Shown in pieces: positions 25,350 to 35,000 of a stretch of 64,000 bases of DNA. The DNA comes from CAVPHV01 sp963704825 (GTDB lineage Bacteria; Actinomycetota; Acidimicrobiia; Spongiisociales; UBA5794), in contig CAVPHV010000005.1 in assembly GCA_963704825.1 (NCBI GenBank), positions 62,001 to 126,000 on the forward strand, read 5' to 3'. The translations under genes were made by a program, and so were the position numbers. Numbering within the stretch: the first letter of the stretch is position 1; the number at the start of each line of letters is the position of its first letter. The notes under the pieces were generated by a model. It made no database searches and had not been told where the DNA came from. It saw only the letters and a list, made by a program, of their open reading frames with translations.

Positions 25350-26282
25350 TCAACCTGCCATGGCCGCGACTTCCGAGGCCGTCGGCAGCGAAGGCTGCGC
25401 TCCCCGGCGGGTTGCCGCGACGGCTCCGGCGTTGACCGCCCAGCGGACCGCGGCAACGAGGTTCTCGCCGCGCGCCAGGCCGTCGGCCAGGGCTCCGCAG
25501 AATGCATCACCGGCGCCGACCGTGTCGACCGGTTCGATGATTGGGGCGGGCACGGCAACGGGCTCGTTGCCGATGTCGACTAATAGTGCGCCATCGGCAC
25601 CCAGCGTCACCACGATGGCGGCAGGGCCACGGAGCGTTCCGGCTGCAGCTACCACCTCGGCGAGGGTTGCCGGCTCGGCGGCGGCCCCCGGCTCGGCGGC
25701 GGCCCCCGGCTCGGCGGCTGTGGCCAATACCGCCAACTCGGAACGGTTGGGGATGAGGATGTCCACCCTCTCCAGCAGATCATCCGGCAGCGGACGAGCC
25801 GGAGCAGGATTCAAGATGACCGTCCCCCGGGCAAGTTCCACCGCACGGGCAACCGCCGCCATCGGAATTTCGAGCTGGACCAGCAGCACCGCGGCATTCC
25901 GCACCTGGTCGGCTGCCTCATCAATGTCGGCCGCAGTGACCCGTCCGTTGGCGCCGGGACTGACCACGATCGTGTTCTCAGCGGCATCGTCAATGGTGAT
26001 GAGGGCGATCCCGGTGCCGACCTCATCATCGGTGTGCACCCCGGAGATGTCGACACCGTCTGCGGCGAGTCCGGACAGCAGGGTGCGGCCGGCCTCGTCG
26101 TTTCCCACCCGGCCAACCATGGCGACCGGCTGGCCGAGTCGAGCCGCGGCAACCGCTTGATTGGCGCCCTTGCCCCCGGCGGCGACAAAGTGACCGGAGC
26201 CGAGCACCGTCTCCCCGGGCCGCGGGTGGCGGGGCACCCTGGCGACGATGTCCTGGTTGAGGCTGCCGACGACGGTGATCAC
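25350..26282 (-). CDS. rbsK: ribokinase
   Basis: 310 residues of the PfkB sugar kinase family. GGKGANQAVAAARLG (substrate loop) and DTVGAGDAFCGALADGL (anion hole and catalytic Asp) are intact, and GSLNQD near the N-terminus is typical of ribokinases. It converts ribose to ribose-5-phosphate, probably using ribose from the neighbouring nucleoside hydrolase. A run of three AAEPG-like units around residues 190-206 comes from an 18-bp tandem duplication and looks like a surface-loop expansion unlikely to disturb catalysis. The GTG start lies 7 nt after a TACCAT box. Confidence 0.92.
   Translation of the reverse strand: MITVVGSLNQDIVARVPRHPRPGETVLGSGHFVAAGGKGANQAVAAARLGQPVAMVGRVGNDEAGRTLLSGLAADGVDISGVHTDDEVGTGIALITIDDAAENTIVVSPGANGRVTAADIDEAADQVRNAAVLLVQLEIPMAAVARAVELARGTVILNPAPARPLPDDLLERVDILIPNRSELAVLATAAEPGAAAEPGAAAEPATLAEVVAAAGTLRGPAAIVVTLGADGALLVDIGNEPVAVPAPIIEPVDTVGAGDAFCGALADGLARGENLVAAVRWAVNAGAVAATRRGAQPSLPTASEVAAMAG
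25671..25718. repeat. 18-bp tandem repeat inside ribokinase
   Basis: Two full exact copies and a 12-bp third copy of CGGCTCGGCGGCGGCCCC. The repeat is in frame and encodes the AAEPGA units of the kinase loop. Confidence 0.9.
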
Positions 26283-26289
26283 GGGGCTG

Positions 26290-26295
26290 ATGGTA
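26290..26295 (-). promoter_or_regulatory. -10 box (TACCAT) for ribokinase
   Basis: TACCAT on the minus strand, 7 nt before GTG 26282. Confidence 0.5.
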
Positions 26296-26364
26296 TCCGA
26301 CGGCGGAAGCGGTCGCTGGTTGGGAAGGGCACCTGGGGAACCAGAGCAACGCGGTGACGAGACC

Positions 26365-26386
26365 GACGGCGGCCGCGGCCGGCGTC
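26365..26386 (-). terminator. possible GC-rich stem-loop at the end of the sugar dehydrogenase gene
   Basis: A 22-nt near-palindrome centred on GGCCGCGGCC (one mismatched pair) overlaps the stop codon of the dehydrogenase gene. There is no following T-tract on the minus strand, so termination activity is doubtful. Confidence 0.25.
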
Positions 26387-27692
26387 AGCCGCGGACGAGC
26401 TTGTAGACCGTCCCGGCTTGGGTGGTCAGGTACAACTCACCGGTCGAATCCATCCCGAACGAGGTCAGACCGGCAAAGGTGCCGGCGGGCATCCATTCGG
26501 TCTCAGCTGAGGCCCCGCCGTCGTTTGCCAGCTTCAAGCTGCGCACCCAACCCGAGCAATAGTCGCCGTACAGGTAGTGCCCATCCAGCTCGGGCATCTC
26601 CTTGCCGCGATAGACGAACCCGCCGGTGATCGAACACCCGTCGCGGTGGGGATAGTCGAGCAGCGGGATCACCAGGCCGGACTGGTCGCACGTCTCCGCC
26701 TGGAAGCAGGACCTGCCTTCCATGATGGACCAGCCGTAGTTGAGACCACCGATGTTGGTTGACGCCGCGCTGATCTCTTCGATGTCGTTCTGGCCGACGT
26801 CGCCGATGTACAGCAACTTGTCGTCGAATGACCATCGCCACGGATTGCGCAGTCCAATCGCCCAGACCTCGGGAGCGCCATCCTCGCCGTCGGCGTACGG
26901 GTTGTCTGGCGGGATTCCGTACGGCTCAGGGGCGCCGGGACCAACCTCGATCCGCAGCATGGCGGCGAGCAAGGTATCGGCTCGCTGGCCGTTGCCGAAG
27001 CGGTCATCCGAGGCGCCCCCGTCGCCGAGCCCGAACCACAGATAGCCGTCGGGACCGAAGGCGATCATGCCTCCGTTGTGGTTGGCGGCCGGTTGGTCGA
27101 CCCGCAGGAGCTCGCGTCCCGAGTCGGGGTCGGCCGCGTTGGGATCACTCGACGAGACCATGTACTCGACCAAGCGGGTATCACCATCTCGATCGATGTA
27201 GTCGATGTAGAACAGGCCATTCTCCGCGTAGTCGGGGTGGAATGCGAGACCAAGCAGACCCTGCTCGTTATTGAAGGTGACCAGCGATTTGATGTCGAGG
27301 AAGGGCAGCACCGTCCCTTCGTCGATGACCCAGATCCGCCCGGGCTGATCGACCACGAACAAACGGGGGTCACCCGGAGGGGCGATGACGAGCACCGGCT
27401 GCTCAAATCCGTCGGCCACAGGTTCAGCGGCAAGCACGAATGGACCACCTGTTGCCGCCGAAGTGGTCGTCACGACCTCCGGCGTCGTCGTGGTGGTCGA
27501 ATCCGCCCCCGATGTTGTCGTCTCGGCGGCCGTGGTGGTCGTTGCTTCCGGTGTCGCCGATGCTGTCGTGGGTGGTGTGGTGGTTGTCACGACAGAGGGA
27601 CGGACGCCATCGTCGGACGTCGCAGGTTCGTCGTCGCCGCACGCCGCCACTGCCAGAGCAACTGCCGCCATGATCAGAATCGTTCGTCGCAT
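26385..27692 (-). CDS. PQQ-type sugar (glucose/sorbosone) dehydrogenase lipoprotein
   Basis: 435 residues. The signal peptide ends in a lipobox (LAVAAC), followed by a roughly 60-residue Thr/Ser-rich linker and then a six-bladed beta-propeller of the soluble glucose/sorbosone dehydrogenase family. Propeller hallmarks are EQGLLGLAFHPDY, NHNGGMIAFGPDGYLWFGLGDGG, GLRNPWRWSFD and GGFVYRG. It would sit on the outer face of the membrane and oxidise sugars with PQQ; the exact substrate is unknown. A similar lipoprotein lies at 51162-52394. ATG follows a TAGCGT box by 6 nt. Confidence 0.85.
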   Translation of the reverse strand: MRRTILIMAAVALAVAACGDDEPATSDDGVRPSVVTTTTPPTTASATPEATTTTAAETTTSGADSTTTTTPEVVTTTSAATGGPFVLAAEPVADGFEQPVLVIAPPGDPRLFVVDQPGRIWVIDEGTVLPFLDIKSLVTFNNEQGLLGLAFHPDYAENGLFYIDYIDRDGDTRLVEYMVSSSDPNAADPDSGRELLRVDQPAANHNGGMIAFGPDGYLWFGLGDGGASDDRFGNGQRADTLLAAMLRIEVGPGAPEPYGIPPDNPYADGEDGAPEVWAIGLRNPWRWSFDDKLLYIGDVGQNDIEEISAASTNIGGLNYGWSIMEGRSCFQAETCDQSGLVIPLLDYPHRDGCSITGGFVYRGKEMPELDGHYLYGDYCSGWVRSLKLANDGGASAETEWMPAGTFAGLTSFGMDSTGELYLTTQAGTVYKLVRG

Positions 27693-27698
27693 GACCGA

Positions 27699-27704
27699 AC
27701 GCTA
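27699..27704 (-). promoter_or_regulatory. -10 box (TAGCGT) for sugar dehydrogenase
   Basis: TAGCGT on the minus strand, 6 nt before ATG 27692. Confidence 0.5.
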
Positions 27705-27743
27705 CCGCGACTCGCGACGAAAGCGGAGTCGGGGCGACTTCGC

Positions 27744-29741
27744 TCACGCCCCCTGAACGAGGTGAGCATTGGCGGCCGCTAAATCGGCCTCGTAGGCAAC
27801 CCGCCGCCCCTCATCTACATCGACCCGCAGCAGCAGGACGATCCCGACGATGAAGAACGATGCGATGAACAGGATGGCCGGACGGCTGCTGCCGAATGCT
27901 CCTACCGCCAGGGCAAAGACGAGTGGGCCCAGGATTGCGGAGAACTTCGACATCACCGAGAAGAACCCGAAGAACTCGCCGGATTCGGTCGTGGGCGACA
28001 TACCGGCGTAGAGGCTGCGGCTGAGGGCCTGTGAACCACCCTGGACGACGGCCACCAACCAGGCGAGGTACCAGAACTCAATCACAGCATCGAGGAAGAA
28101 GCCCCACACCGCAATGACGGTGTAGACCATCAGCGCCAGGATGATTGTCCGCTTCGTCGTCATGGTGTCCGCCAGCCTTCCGAACACCGGTTTGGCCAGC
28201 GCCCAAGCGACTCCGAGCCCGATGATTTCGATGATCAGCAGCATGCCGAGGATGGTGCCGAGGTTCGAGCTGCGCGGCGCGTCGAGGACTTCGATCTCGC
28301 CGATTACCATCAGGGTGCCCGTTGAGGCGTCATCCCGCTCAGCAGTGTTGACCACAGTCAACACGTGCCAATCCGCCGTCAGAGCGTCGATCGTCTCGGT
28401 CAGCCCGAACCGCGCCGTCTCGTTGAAGCCGTCGATGGTGAGCGGCTCATCGTCGTCGAGCACCGAAATGCCGTCGATGAACACAGCCCATCTGCCGCGG
28501 TCCGGCCCCTCGCTGTAGGTCAGCACCACCTTCTGACCGTTGAAGGCGAACCCGAAGACATCCTCAGGCGTTTCGGTGACGGCGTAGCTGCCCTCCGCCC
28601 CCGACGGCAGTTCATCGGATGTCACCACCACAAAGTCCCCAACCAGGGCGGCGTCCTCGACGGTGTACTCGCCCTCGCCCGCGTACACTCCCTCGGTCTC
28701 GAGCGCGGGCTTGGGAGCGCCGACTACGTCGCCGTCCATCGTGTGAGCGCCGACAATGCCGGCCAACGGCAGGGTGATGACACTCCACACCACGAACGCC
28801 AGGAAGAAGGCCCGGCGCGGCTCATCCCGGCTCGGGATTCGACCAAAGATGAGTGAGAAGGGGATTCCGACGAACTGCACCATCAGAATGGCGGCGATCA
28901 GCTCGATCGACCCGAAGCCGAGTTCGGCTCCGTAGATCACCGCAACGCCGATGATCGTTCCGATGCCGTCGTTGTAGATCAGAAACGCGATCAGGTACCG
29001 CAGCAACTGGCGGTACTGGCGCAACTGCCGGAAGGTCTCGCCCAGCCGCTTGAAACTGGCCGTGAGGACCGAGCCGACTTTGTCCCGAATGACGGCGGCG
29101 GGCGGCTCTGGAACTCTGCGCAGGATCGGGATCGAGAACACGGCCCACCAGACGGCCACGGTGAGGAACGACAGCCGCGAACCCATCTCGTCGCCCAGCA
29201 CGAAGATCATCACGATGTTCAGCGCCAGCAGCAGTCCCCCGCCGAGATAGCCGACGGCGTAACCACGGGTCGAGACCCGGTCGAGGTCGTCCGGACGGGC
29301 CACGTGGGGGAGCAGCGCCTCGTAGAAGACCATGGCGGCGCCGACCCCGACCCGGCCGATGATCACCAGGATCGAGGCGAGAACCCAGTCGCCTGAACCG
29401 ACCAACGCCAGCAGACCGGTACCGATGACGCCGATCCCGACAAACAGCGCCAGGCCCTTCTTCTTGCCGCGCCGAATGTCGGAGATCGTGCCGATGATCG
29501 GCGAGATGATCGCCACGATGAACAGCGCAACGCTGAGGGTGATCGACCACATCTGGGTCGCCTGCGCCGGGCTCCCCAGCGTGCTGCCGGCCACCTGGCT
29601 GTAGTACACCGGCAGTACCGCAGCCAGGACCGTGGTGAAGAACGCCGAGTTGGCCCAGTCGTAGAGGGTCCAGGCCCGAATCCGCCGTTTGTATTCGTCC
29701 TCGCTGATGCCGGTATACCCGGCAATCACCTCGGTCGTCAC
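27744..29741 (-). CDS. UMF1/Atg22-like MFS transporter with an inserted extracytoplasmic domain
   Basis: 665 residues, against about 430-500 for most family members. The N-terminus has the UMF1 signature TLYDWANSAFFTTVLAAVLP; motif A-like segments and about 12 membrane helices follow. Between helices 6 and 7 (about residues 331-491) lies a soluble, acidic, beta-rich insert containing FAFNGQKVVLTYSEGPDRGR and WAVFIDG, and later WHVLTVVN. That pattern resembles galactose-binding-like jelly-roll modules of surface proteins. The GTG start follows GGAGG by 6 nt. The substrate is unknown; the insert could capture a ligand, perhaps a sugar, for the transporter. Confidence 0.8.
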   Translation of the reverse strand: MTTEVIAGYTGISEDEYKRRIRAWTLYDWANSAFFTTVLAAVLPVYYSQVAGSTLGSPAQATQMWSITLSVALFIVAIISPIIGTISDIRRGKKKGLALFVGIGVIGTGLLALVGSGDWVLASILVIIGRVGVGAAMVFYEALLPHVARPDDLDRVSTRGYAVGYLGGGLLLALNIVMIFVLGDEMGSRLSFLTVAVWWAVFSIPILRRVPEPPAAVIRDKVGSVLTASFKRLGETFRQLRQYRQLLRYLIAFLIYNDGIGTIIGVAVIYGAELGFGSIELIAAILMVQFVGIPFSLIFGRIPSRDEPRRAFFLAFVVWSVITLPLAGIVGAHTMDGDVVGAPKPALETEGVYAGEGEYTVEDAALVGDFVVVTSDELPSGAEGSYAVTETPEDVFGFAFNGQKVVLTYSEGPDRGRWAVFIDGISVLDDDEPLTIDGFNETARFGLTETIDALTADWHVLTVVNTAERDDASTGTLMVIGEIEVLDAPRSSNLGTILGMLLIIEIIGLGVAWALAKPVFGRLADTMTTKRTIILALMVYTVIAVWGFFLDAVIEFWYLAWLVAVVQGGSQALSRSLYAGMSPTTESGEFFGFFSVMSKFSAILGPLVFALAVGAFGSSRPAILFIASFFIVGIVLLLRVDVDEGRRVAYEADLAAANAHLVQGA

Positions 29742-29808
29742 CGAGTGCCTCCCTCAAAACTGCTCGCCGAAATCTACGTTCGAACCACTCCCCACCGCAA
29801 AAGAAACC

Positions 29809-30249
29809 TCAACGCATTGGCTCTGCGTCGCGGCGGCTCAGTTCGTGGCGCAGAGCCTCGTCGGAATAGCGCATGAGATCGGGTCCCCACTCCAAGTCGG
29901 GAACCGGCGCTCCGATCGATTGGGCCAGGAGATCCTCGACCTGATCACGCAATGTGCGTGCCCAGGCCCTTCCTTTCGCTCCGCCGTGATGACTCAGAGT
30001 GCCATCGCCGTTGGCGACGTAGACCCGTGCCTCCGATTGGGGATTGGTCCGTGAGCCGCGTTCGCCGTAAACGAGGATGACCGCCCCAATCGGGACGTCC
30101 TGGACGCCACCGGCAGCGATGAACTCGCCCTCAAAGGCCCATCCTGTGCCTTTGCTGTCGTCGACGGCCGTCACGACCTTGGCCCAGTTCTTGTGTCGCT
30201 CGTCGCCGACCAACGGGACGTCGACGGCTATCAGCACCAAATCTTCCAC
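29809..30249 (-). CDS. conserved-looking hypothetical protein
   Basis: 146 residues, not recognised. It begins VEDLVLIAVDVPLVGDERHKNW, has a central beta-rich part (GAVILVYGERGS, EARVYVANGDG) and a charged helical C-terminus (ALRHELSRRDAEPMR). There is no signal peptide, membrane segment or cysteine cluster. GTG 30249 is chosen because a TAGGGT box ends 8 nt upstream; 37 further codons upstream are open but Arg/Cys-rich and unlike the rest. It is divergent from the lipid-synthase operon. Codon use (strong GC at third positions) fits a real gene. Confidence 0.6.
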   Translation of the reverse strand: MEDLVLIAVDVPLVGDERHKNWAKVVTAVDDSKGTGWAFEGEFIAAGGVQDVPIGAVILVYGERGSRTNPQSEARVYVANGDGTLSHHGGAKGRAWARTLRDQVEDLLAQSIGAPVPDLEWGPDLMRYSDEALRHELSRRDAEPMR

Positions 30250-30257
30250 GATCGTCC

Positions 30258-30263
30258 ACCCTA
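30258..30263 (-). promoter_or_regulatory. -10 box (TAGGGT) for the hypothetical gene
   Basis: TAGGGT on the minus strand, 8 nt before GTG 30249. The 172-bp divergent region 30250-30421 must also hold the promoter of the lipid-synthase operon, for which I see no convincing box. Confidence 0.35.
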
Positions 30264-30421
30264 CGCCACGAGATTCGAGATTCCTAGCAGGATCCAACCC
30301 GCGGCGACACGGGCAAACCGCTTGCTTGGCCTGGCTCGATCCGCCAAGGTAGGTGCTCACAACCGACTCGTGGCGTCATTGCCAATCTGACACGCCGGAA
30401 AGCATGGGAGGGAGAGCAGCC

Positions 30422-32077
30422 ATGTCGACAGGGCTCGATAAGGACACCCTGAACTTGGTGCTCGACACCATTCGGGACTTCGGGGCCGACACCATGCCCG
30501 ATGAGTACCTGATCGAACTCGACACGAACGACGAGTTCCCCGAGCATCTCGTCCGTCGCATGCTGTCAGAGCTCGGCGTTTCGCTCCTCTTCATCGAAGA
30601 GGAGTACGGGGGGATGAGCGCCGGCACCTTCGACATCTATCGCGTCTGCGAACTCCTGGCCCGCATCGATGTTGGCGTCGCCACGGGCGTGTTCGCCACC
30701 TTCCTCGGCAGCGATCCCATCGTCTTCGGTGGTACCGAGGAGCAGAAGGCCCGTTGGATGAGCCAGATCGGTGAAGAGGGCTTGCTGATGGCCTACGGCG
30801 CCACCGAGCCGGAAGCGGGCAGCGACCTTGCCGCGCTGCGCACCACGGCGACCCGGATCGAGGAGGACGGCAAGATCGTCGGCTACCTGCTCAACGGCAA
30901 CAAGCAGTGGATCTCCAACGGCGGCTACGCCGACCTCTACACCATCCTCGCCAACGCCCCGGGCGGACCGACCTGGTTTGTGGTCGATCGCGACACCGAG
31001 GGCTTCGAAAAAGGCAAGCGCGAAGACAAGCACGGGATCCGTGCCAGCAACACTGCGGCGCTGTCGCTCCAGGATGTCAGAGTGGGCGTGGACCGTCTCG
31101 TCGGCGAGCGGGAAGGCCTCGGCCTCGTCCAGGCCCAGGCCGTGTTCGGCTATACCAGGCTGATGGTGGCGGCCTTCGGACTGGGCGCCGGCTGGGCGGC
31201 ACTCGATCGCGCCATCCCATACTCGACCGAGCGGATCCAAGGCGGCGCCCCCCTCTCGGAGAAGCAGGGCTACACCCACAAGCTGATCGTCCCCCATGCC
31301 GTGCGCCTCGAGGCCGCTCGGGCCTACATGGAAGAGACCGCGACACGGATCGACGGAGGCGAGGAGCAGCTCAACACCGAGGGGGCCATTGCCAAGTACA
31401 TGGCAACGGTGGCCGGCAACGCCGCAGCCGAGGACGCCATCCAGGCTCTTGGTGGCTACGGCTACACCAAGGAGTACATGGTCGAGAAGATCAAACGCGA
31501 CGTGCGGATCACGACCATCTACGAGGGCACCTCCGAGATCATGGAGATGACCATCGGCCGTGACCGGTGGCAGGAGCACCTCAAGAGCCGTGGCGCCTTC
31601 TACCACGACCTCGGCGCCGGCCTCGAAAAACTGGCCGTTACCCAACCCAACGTCGGCGCCAAGGCGGCGGCGCTCGCCCACCATGCCTTTGCCGAGATGA
31701 TGGAGATCGCCAGGGTGCATCGACTGACCCGCAACCAGCACGTCCTTTTCCGGCTCGGCGAAATCGCCGCCACCGTCGAGTGCGCCGGCGCTCTCGCCCG
31801 GCGCGCCGCCGCCGCCGAACGTGGCGAACTGCCCGACAAAGCCGACATGCGCTTCGACGCCGATCAGTTGGCGACCGTGAGCCGGGTCTTTGCCCGGGAG
31901 GCCGCCGCCAAGGCGAGCTACGACGGACTTCGGTGGGTCATGGGAGCCACGGAACCCGGTGCCGTCGATGCCGCCGCCCTCGAGAACGCCATGGCGCTGC
32001 GAGAAATCGAACAGGCCCAGAGCGGACTCATCGCAGATATGGATGCCGTCGCCGATGCCCTGTACGGGCGCGGCTGA
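30422..32077 (+). CDS. acyl-CoA dehydrogenase, first gene of the lipid-synthase operon
   Basis: 551 residues, longer than the 380-400 of short- and medium-chain enzymes because of a helical C-terminal extension (after about 400), as in very-long-chain and many FadE proteins. FAD-binding and substrate motifs are MAYGATEPEAGSDLAAL and NGNKQWISNGGYADLY; the catalytic base is the Glu of IYEGTSEIMEM. It oxidises acyl-CoA to 2-enoyl-CoA, or might act on the carrier-bound product. A GGGAGGGAGAG element precedes the ATG, and the synthase gene starts 22 bp after the stop. The synthase lacks an enoyl-reductase domain, so a redox partner acting on double bonds would make sense; this link is inference. 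Confidence 0.88.
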   Translation: MSTGLDKDTLNLVLDTIRDFGADTMPDEYLIELDTNDEFPEHLVRRMLSELGVSLLFIEEEYGGMSAGTFDIYRVCELLARIDVGVATGVFATFLGSDPIVFGGTEEQKARWMSQIGEEGLLMAYGATEPEAGSDLAALRTTATRIEEDGKIVGYLLNGNKQWISNGGYADLYTILANAPGGPTWFVVDRDTEGFEKGKREDKHGIRASNTAALSLQDVRVGVDRLVGEREGLGLVQAQAVFGYTRLMVAAFGLGAGWAALDRAIPYSTERIQGGAPLSEKQGYTHKLIVPHAVRLEAARAYMEETATRIDGGEEQLNTEGAIAKYMATVAGNAAAEDAIQALGGYGYTKEYMVEKIKRDVRITTIYEGTSEIMEMTIGRDRWQEHLKSRGAFYHDLGAGLEKLAVTQPNVGAKAAALAHHAFAEMMEIARVHRLTRNQHVLFRLGEIAATVECAGALARRAAAAERGELPDKADMRFDADQLATVSRVFAREAAAKASYDGLRWVMGATEPGAVDAAALENAMALREIEQAQSGLIADMDAVADALYGRG

Positions 32078-32099
32078 CTCTTGAAGAGGAGACCCACGA

Positions 32100-35000
32100 A
32101 TGGTTGAGAAGGCGAAGAGAGCGGTCGCCGTTGTCGGGGTTGGTGCGGTACTGCCCGACGCCCCCAACGCCGACGCCTACTGGGAGAACCTCAGGAGCGG
32201 CCGCTACTCGATCACCGAGGTTGACCCGGCGACCCATTGGGACCCTGCTCTCTACTACGACCCCGATCCCAAGGCTCCCGACAAGACCTATTCGATCATC
32301 GGCGGCTGGGTCCACGATTGGGATTGGTCACCGCTCGAATGGCGGCTCCCCATCCCTCCCAAGGTCAGCGACGCCATGGACCGCACCCAGAAATGGTCGG
32401 TCATGGCCAGCCGCGAAGCTCTCATCGACTACGGCTACCCGGACCGCCCCCTCGACCCCGACCGCACCGCCGTCGTACTGGGCAACGCCATGGCCGGCGA
32501 TAAGCACTACCTCACCGCGCTGCGCGCCTACTTTCCCGAATACGCCGATGAACTGACCCAGGCCCCCAGCTTTGCGGCCCTCCCCGGCGACGTGCAGGGC
32601 GCCGTCATCGATGAACTCCGCACCGGCATCCGCGCTCGCTTCCCCGACATCACCGAAGACACGATGCCCGGCGAACTCGGCAACATCATCGCCGGCCGCG
32701 TCGCCAACCTCTACAACCTCCACGGCCCCAACTTCGTGGTCGACGCCGCTTGCGCTTCCGCTCTCGCCGCCATCGATGCCGCGGTCGAGGGCCTCGAGCA
32801 GGGCGACTACGACGCGGTGCTCACCGGCGGCATCGACGCCAATATGGGCGTGCCGAGCTTCATCAAGTTCTGCAAGATCGGCGCTCTCTCGGCGACCGGC
32901 ACCCGGCCCTACCACGACGGCGCCGACGGCTTCGTCATGGGCGAGGGTGCTGCCGTCATGTTGCTCAAGCGCCTCGAAGACGCCGAGCGCGACGGTGACC
33001 ACATCTACGCGGTCATTCGTGGCATCGGCGGCTCGAGCGACGGCAAAGGCAAAGGCATCACCGCTCCAAACCCGATCGGTCAAGAGTTTGCGATCTCCCG
33101 AGCCTGGCGCAACGCCGGCCTGGTACCCGATTCTGCCACCCTGATTGAGGGCCACGGCACCTCAACTCGAGTCGGCGACGTCGTCGAAGCAGAGAGCATC
33201 GGTCGGGTGTTTGCCGGCCTCGGCCTGAAGCCTGGTTCGATCCCGCTGGGCTCGGTGAAGTCCAACATCGGCCATCTCAAGAGCTCTGCGGGTGCCGCCG
33301 GGATGCTCAAGGCGGCCATGGCGCTCGATTCCAAGCTGATTCCGCCGAGCCTCGGGGGTACCGAGCCAAACCCCAACATCGATTTCGCCACCTCGCCGCT
33401 GTTCATCAACAAGGAGCTGCGGGAGTGGAAGACCGAGCCGGGTCAGGTTCGTTCTGCCGGAGTCAGCGCCTTCGGTTTTGGCGGCACCAACTTCCACATC
33501 GTGCTCGAGGAGTACATTCCTGGGCGGCTTCAGCTCGATGGGGCCAAGTCGTCCTATTCGGTCGTATCACCCCAGCCGACCGCTCAGGTACGAGACACAG
33601 ACCTGAAAACACCGCTACGCGGCGCCCTCGTCATCGGTGATGACAACGAAGCCGCGGTCGTGGCACGGTTAGGCACCGTCGTCGAGCAGGCTGCGTCGGG
33701 GGTCGCCCCGCAACCTGCTCCGCCGGCCGAGGCCGATCTCCGGGCTCCGGTCCGGGTCGCCATCGACTACGGCGACGCCGCCGAGCTCGCCAAGAAGGGC
33801 GAGAAGGCACTCAAGGCGTTCGAAACGAGCAATCCGGGCATGTGGAAAGCGTTGAGCAAACAAGGCGTCTTCGTGGGCGAAGGCCCTGCACAGATGGTGG
33901 CCTTCCTCTACACCGGCCAGGGCTCGCAATACGCCAACATGCTCCACACGCTGCGCGAGAACGAACCGGTCGTGCGCGATGTCATCGCCGAGGCCGATGA
34001 AATCATGGAGCCGATCCTCGGTAAGCCGCTGAGTGACTACATCTATGCCGACCCGAACGATTCCGACGCCGTGATGCAGGCGGAAATGCAGCTCCGCCAG
34101 ACCGAGATCACTCAGCCGGCGGTGCTCACCATCGACAACGCACTCACGGCCCTGCTGGCGTCCTACGGCATTCATCCCGACATGGTGATGGGCCACAGCC
34201 TCGGCGAGTACGGAGCGTTGGTCGCCAGCGGCGCCATGCCGTTCGCCGACGCGCTCGAAGCCGCAGCCGGCCGCGGCCGCGAGATGGCCAGCATCGAGGT
34301 CGCAGACCCCGGACTCATGGTCGCCGTCTTCGCCCCGCTCGACGACATCATCAAGGTGACTGAGGAAGTCGACGACTACGTCGTGGTCGCCAACCTCAAC
34401 AGCACCCGGCAGGCCGTCATCGGTGGCTCAACTGCCGGTGTCGAGGAGGCTTCCAGGCGCCTCGCCGCGGCCGGGGCCCAGGTCATCCCACTACCGGTCA
34501 GCCACGCCTTCCACACCGAAATCGTTGGCGCAGCAAGCGACCCCCTCAGGGTCCTCCTCCAACGCCTCCGCCTCGAGTCCCCCTCCATCCCGCTGGTGGC
34601 CAACACCGACGGTGAGTTCTATCCAATGGGACCAAACGTGGTGCCCAAGATGATCGACATCCTTGGCAAGCAAATCGCCTCTCCCGTCCAGTTCGTCAAG
34701 GGCCTGAACACGCTCTACGACGCCGGCTGTCGCGTCTTCATCGAAGTTGGACCCAAGAAGGCACTCCAGGGCCTCGCCGAAGATGTGCTCGGTGAAGATC
34801 CGACCGTTGTCACGCTGTTCTCCAACCATCCCAAGGCTGGTGATGTCGTCACGTTCAATCAGGCACTGTGCGGGCTCTACGCCGCCGGGCACGGCGTCGG
34901 CACCCGCCCAGAAACGGCGACGCCAACCGCCGAACCGGAGCGGCGCTCCCCGATGACCTCACTGGAGACCAAACGCGATCCGAATGCCGCGGCCGCGGTG

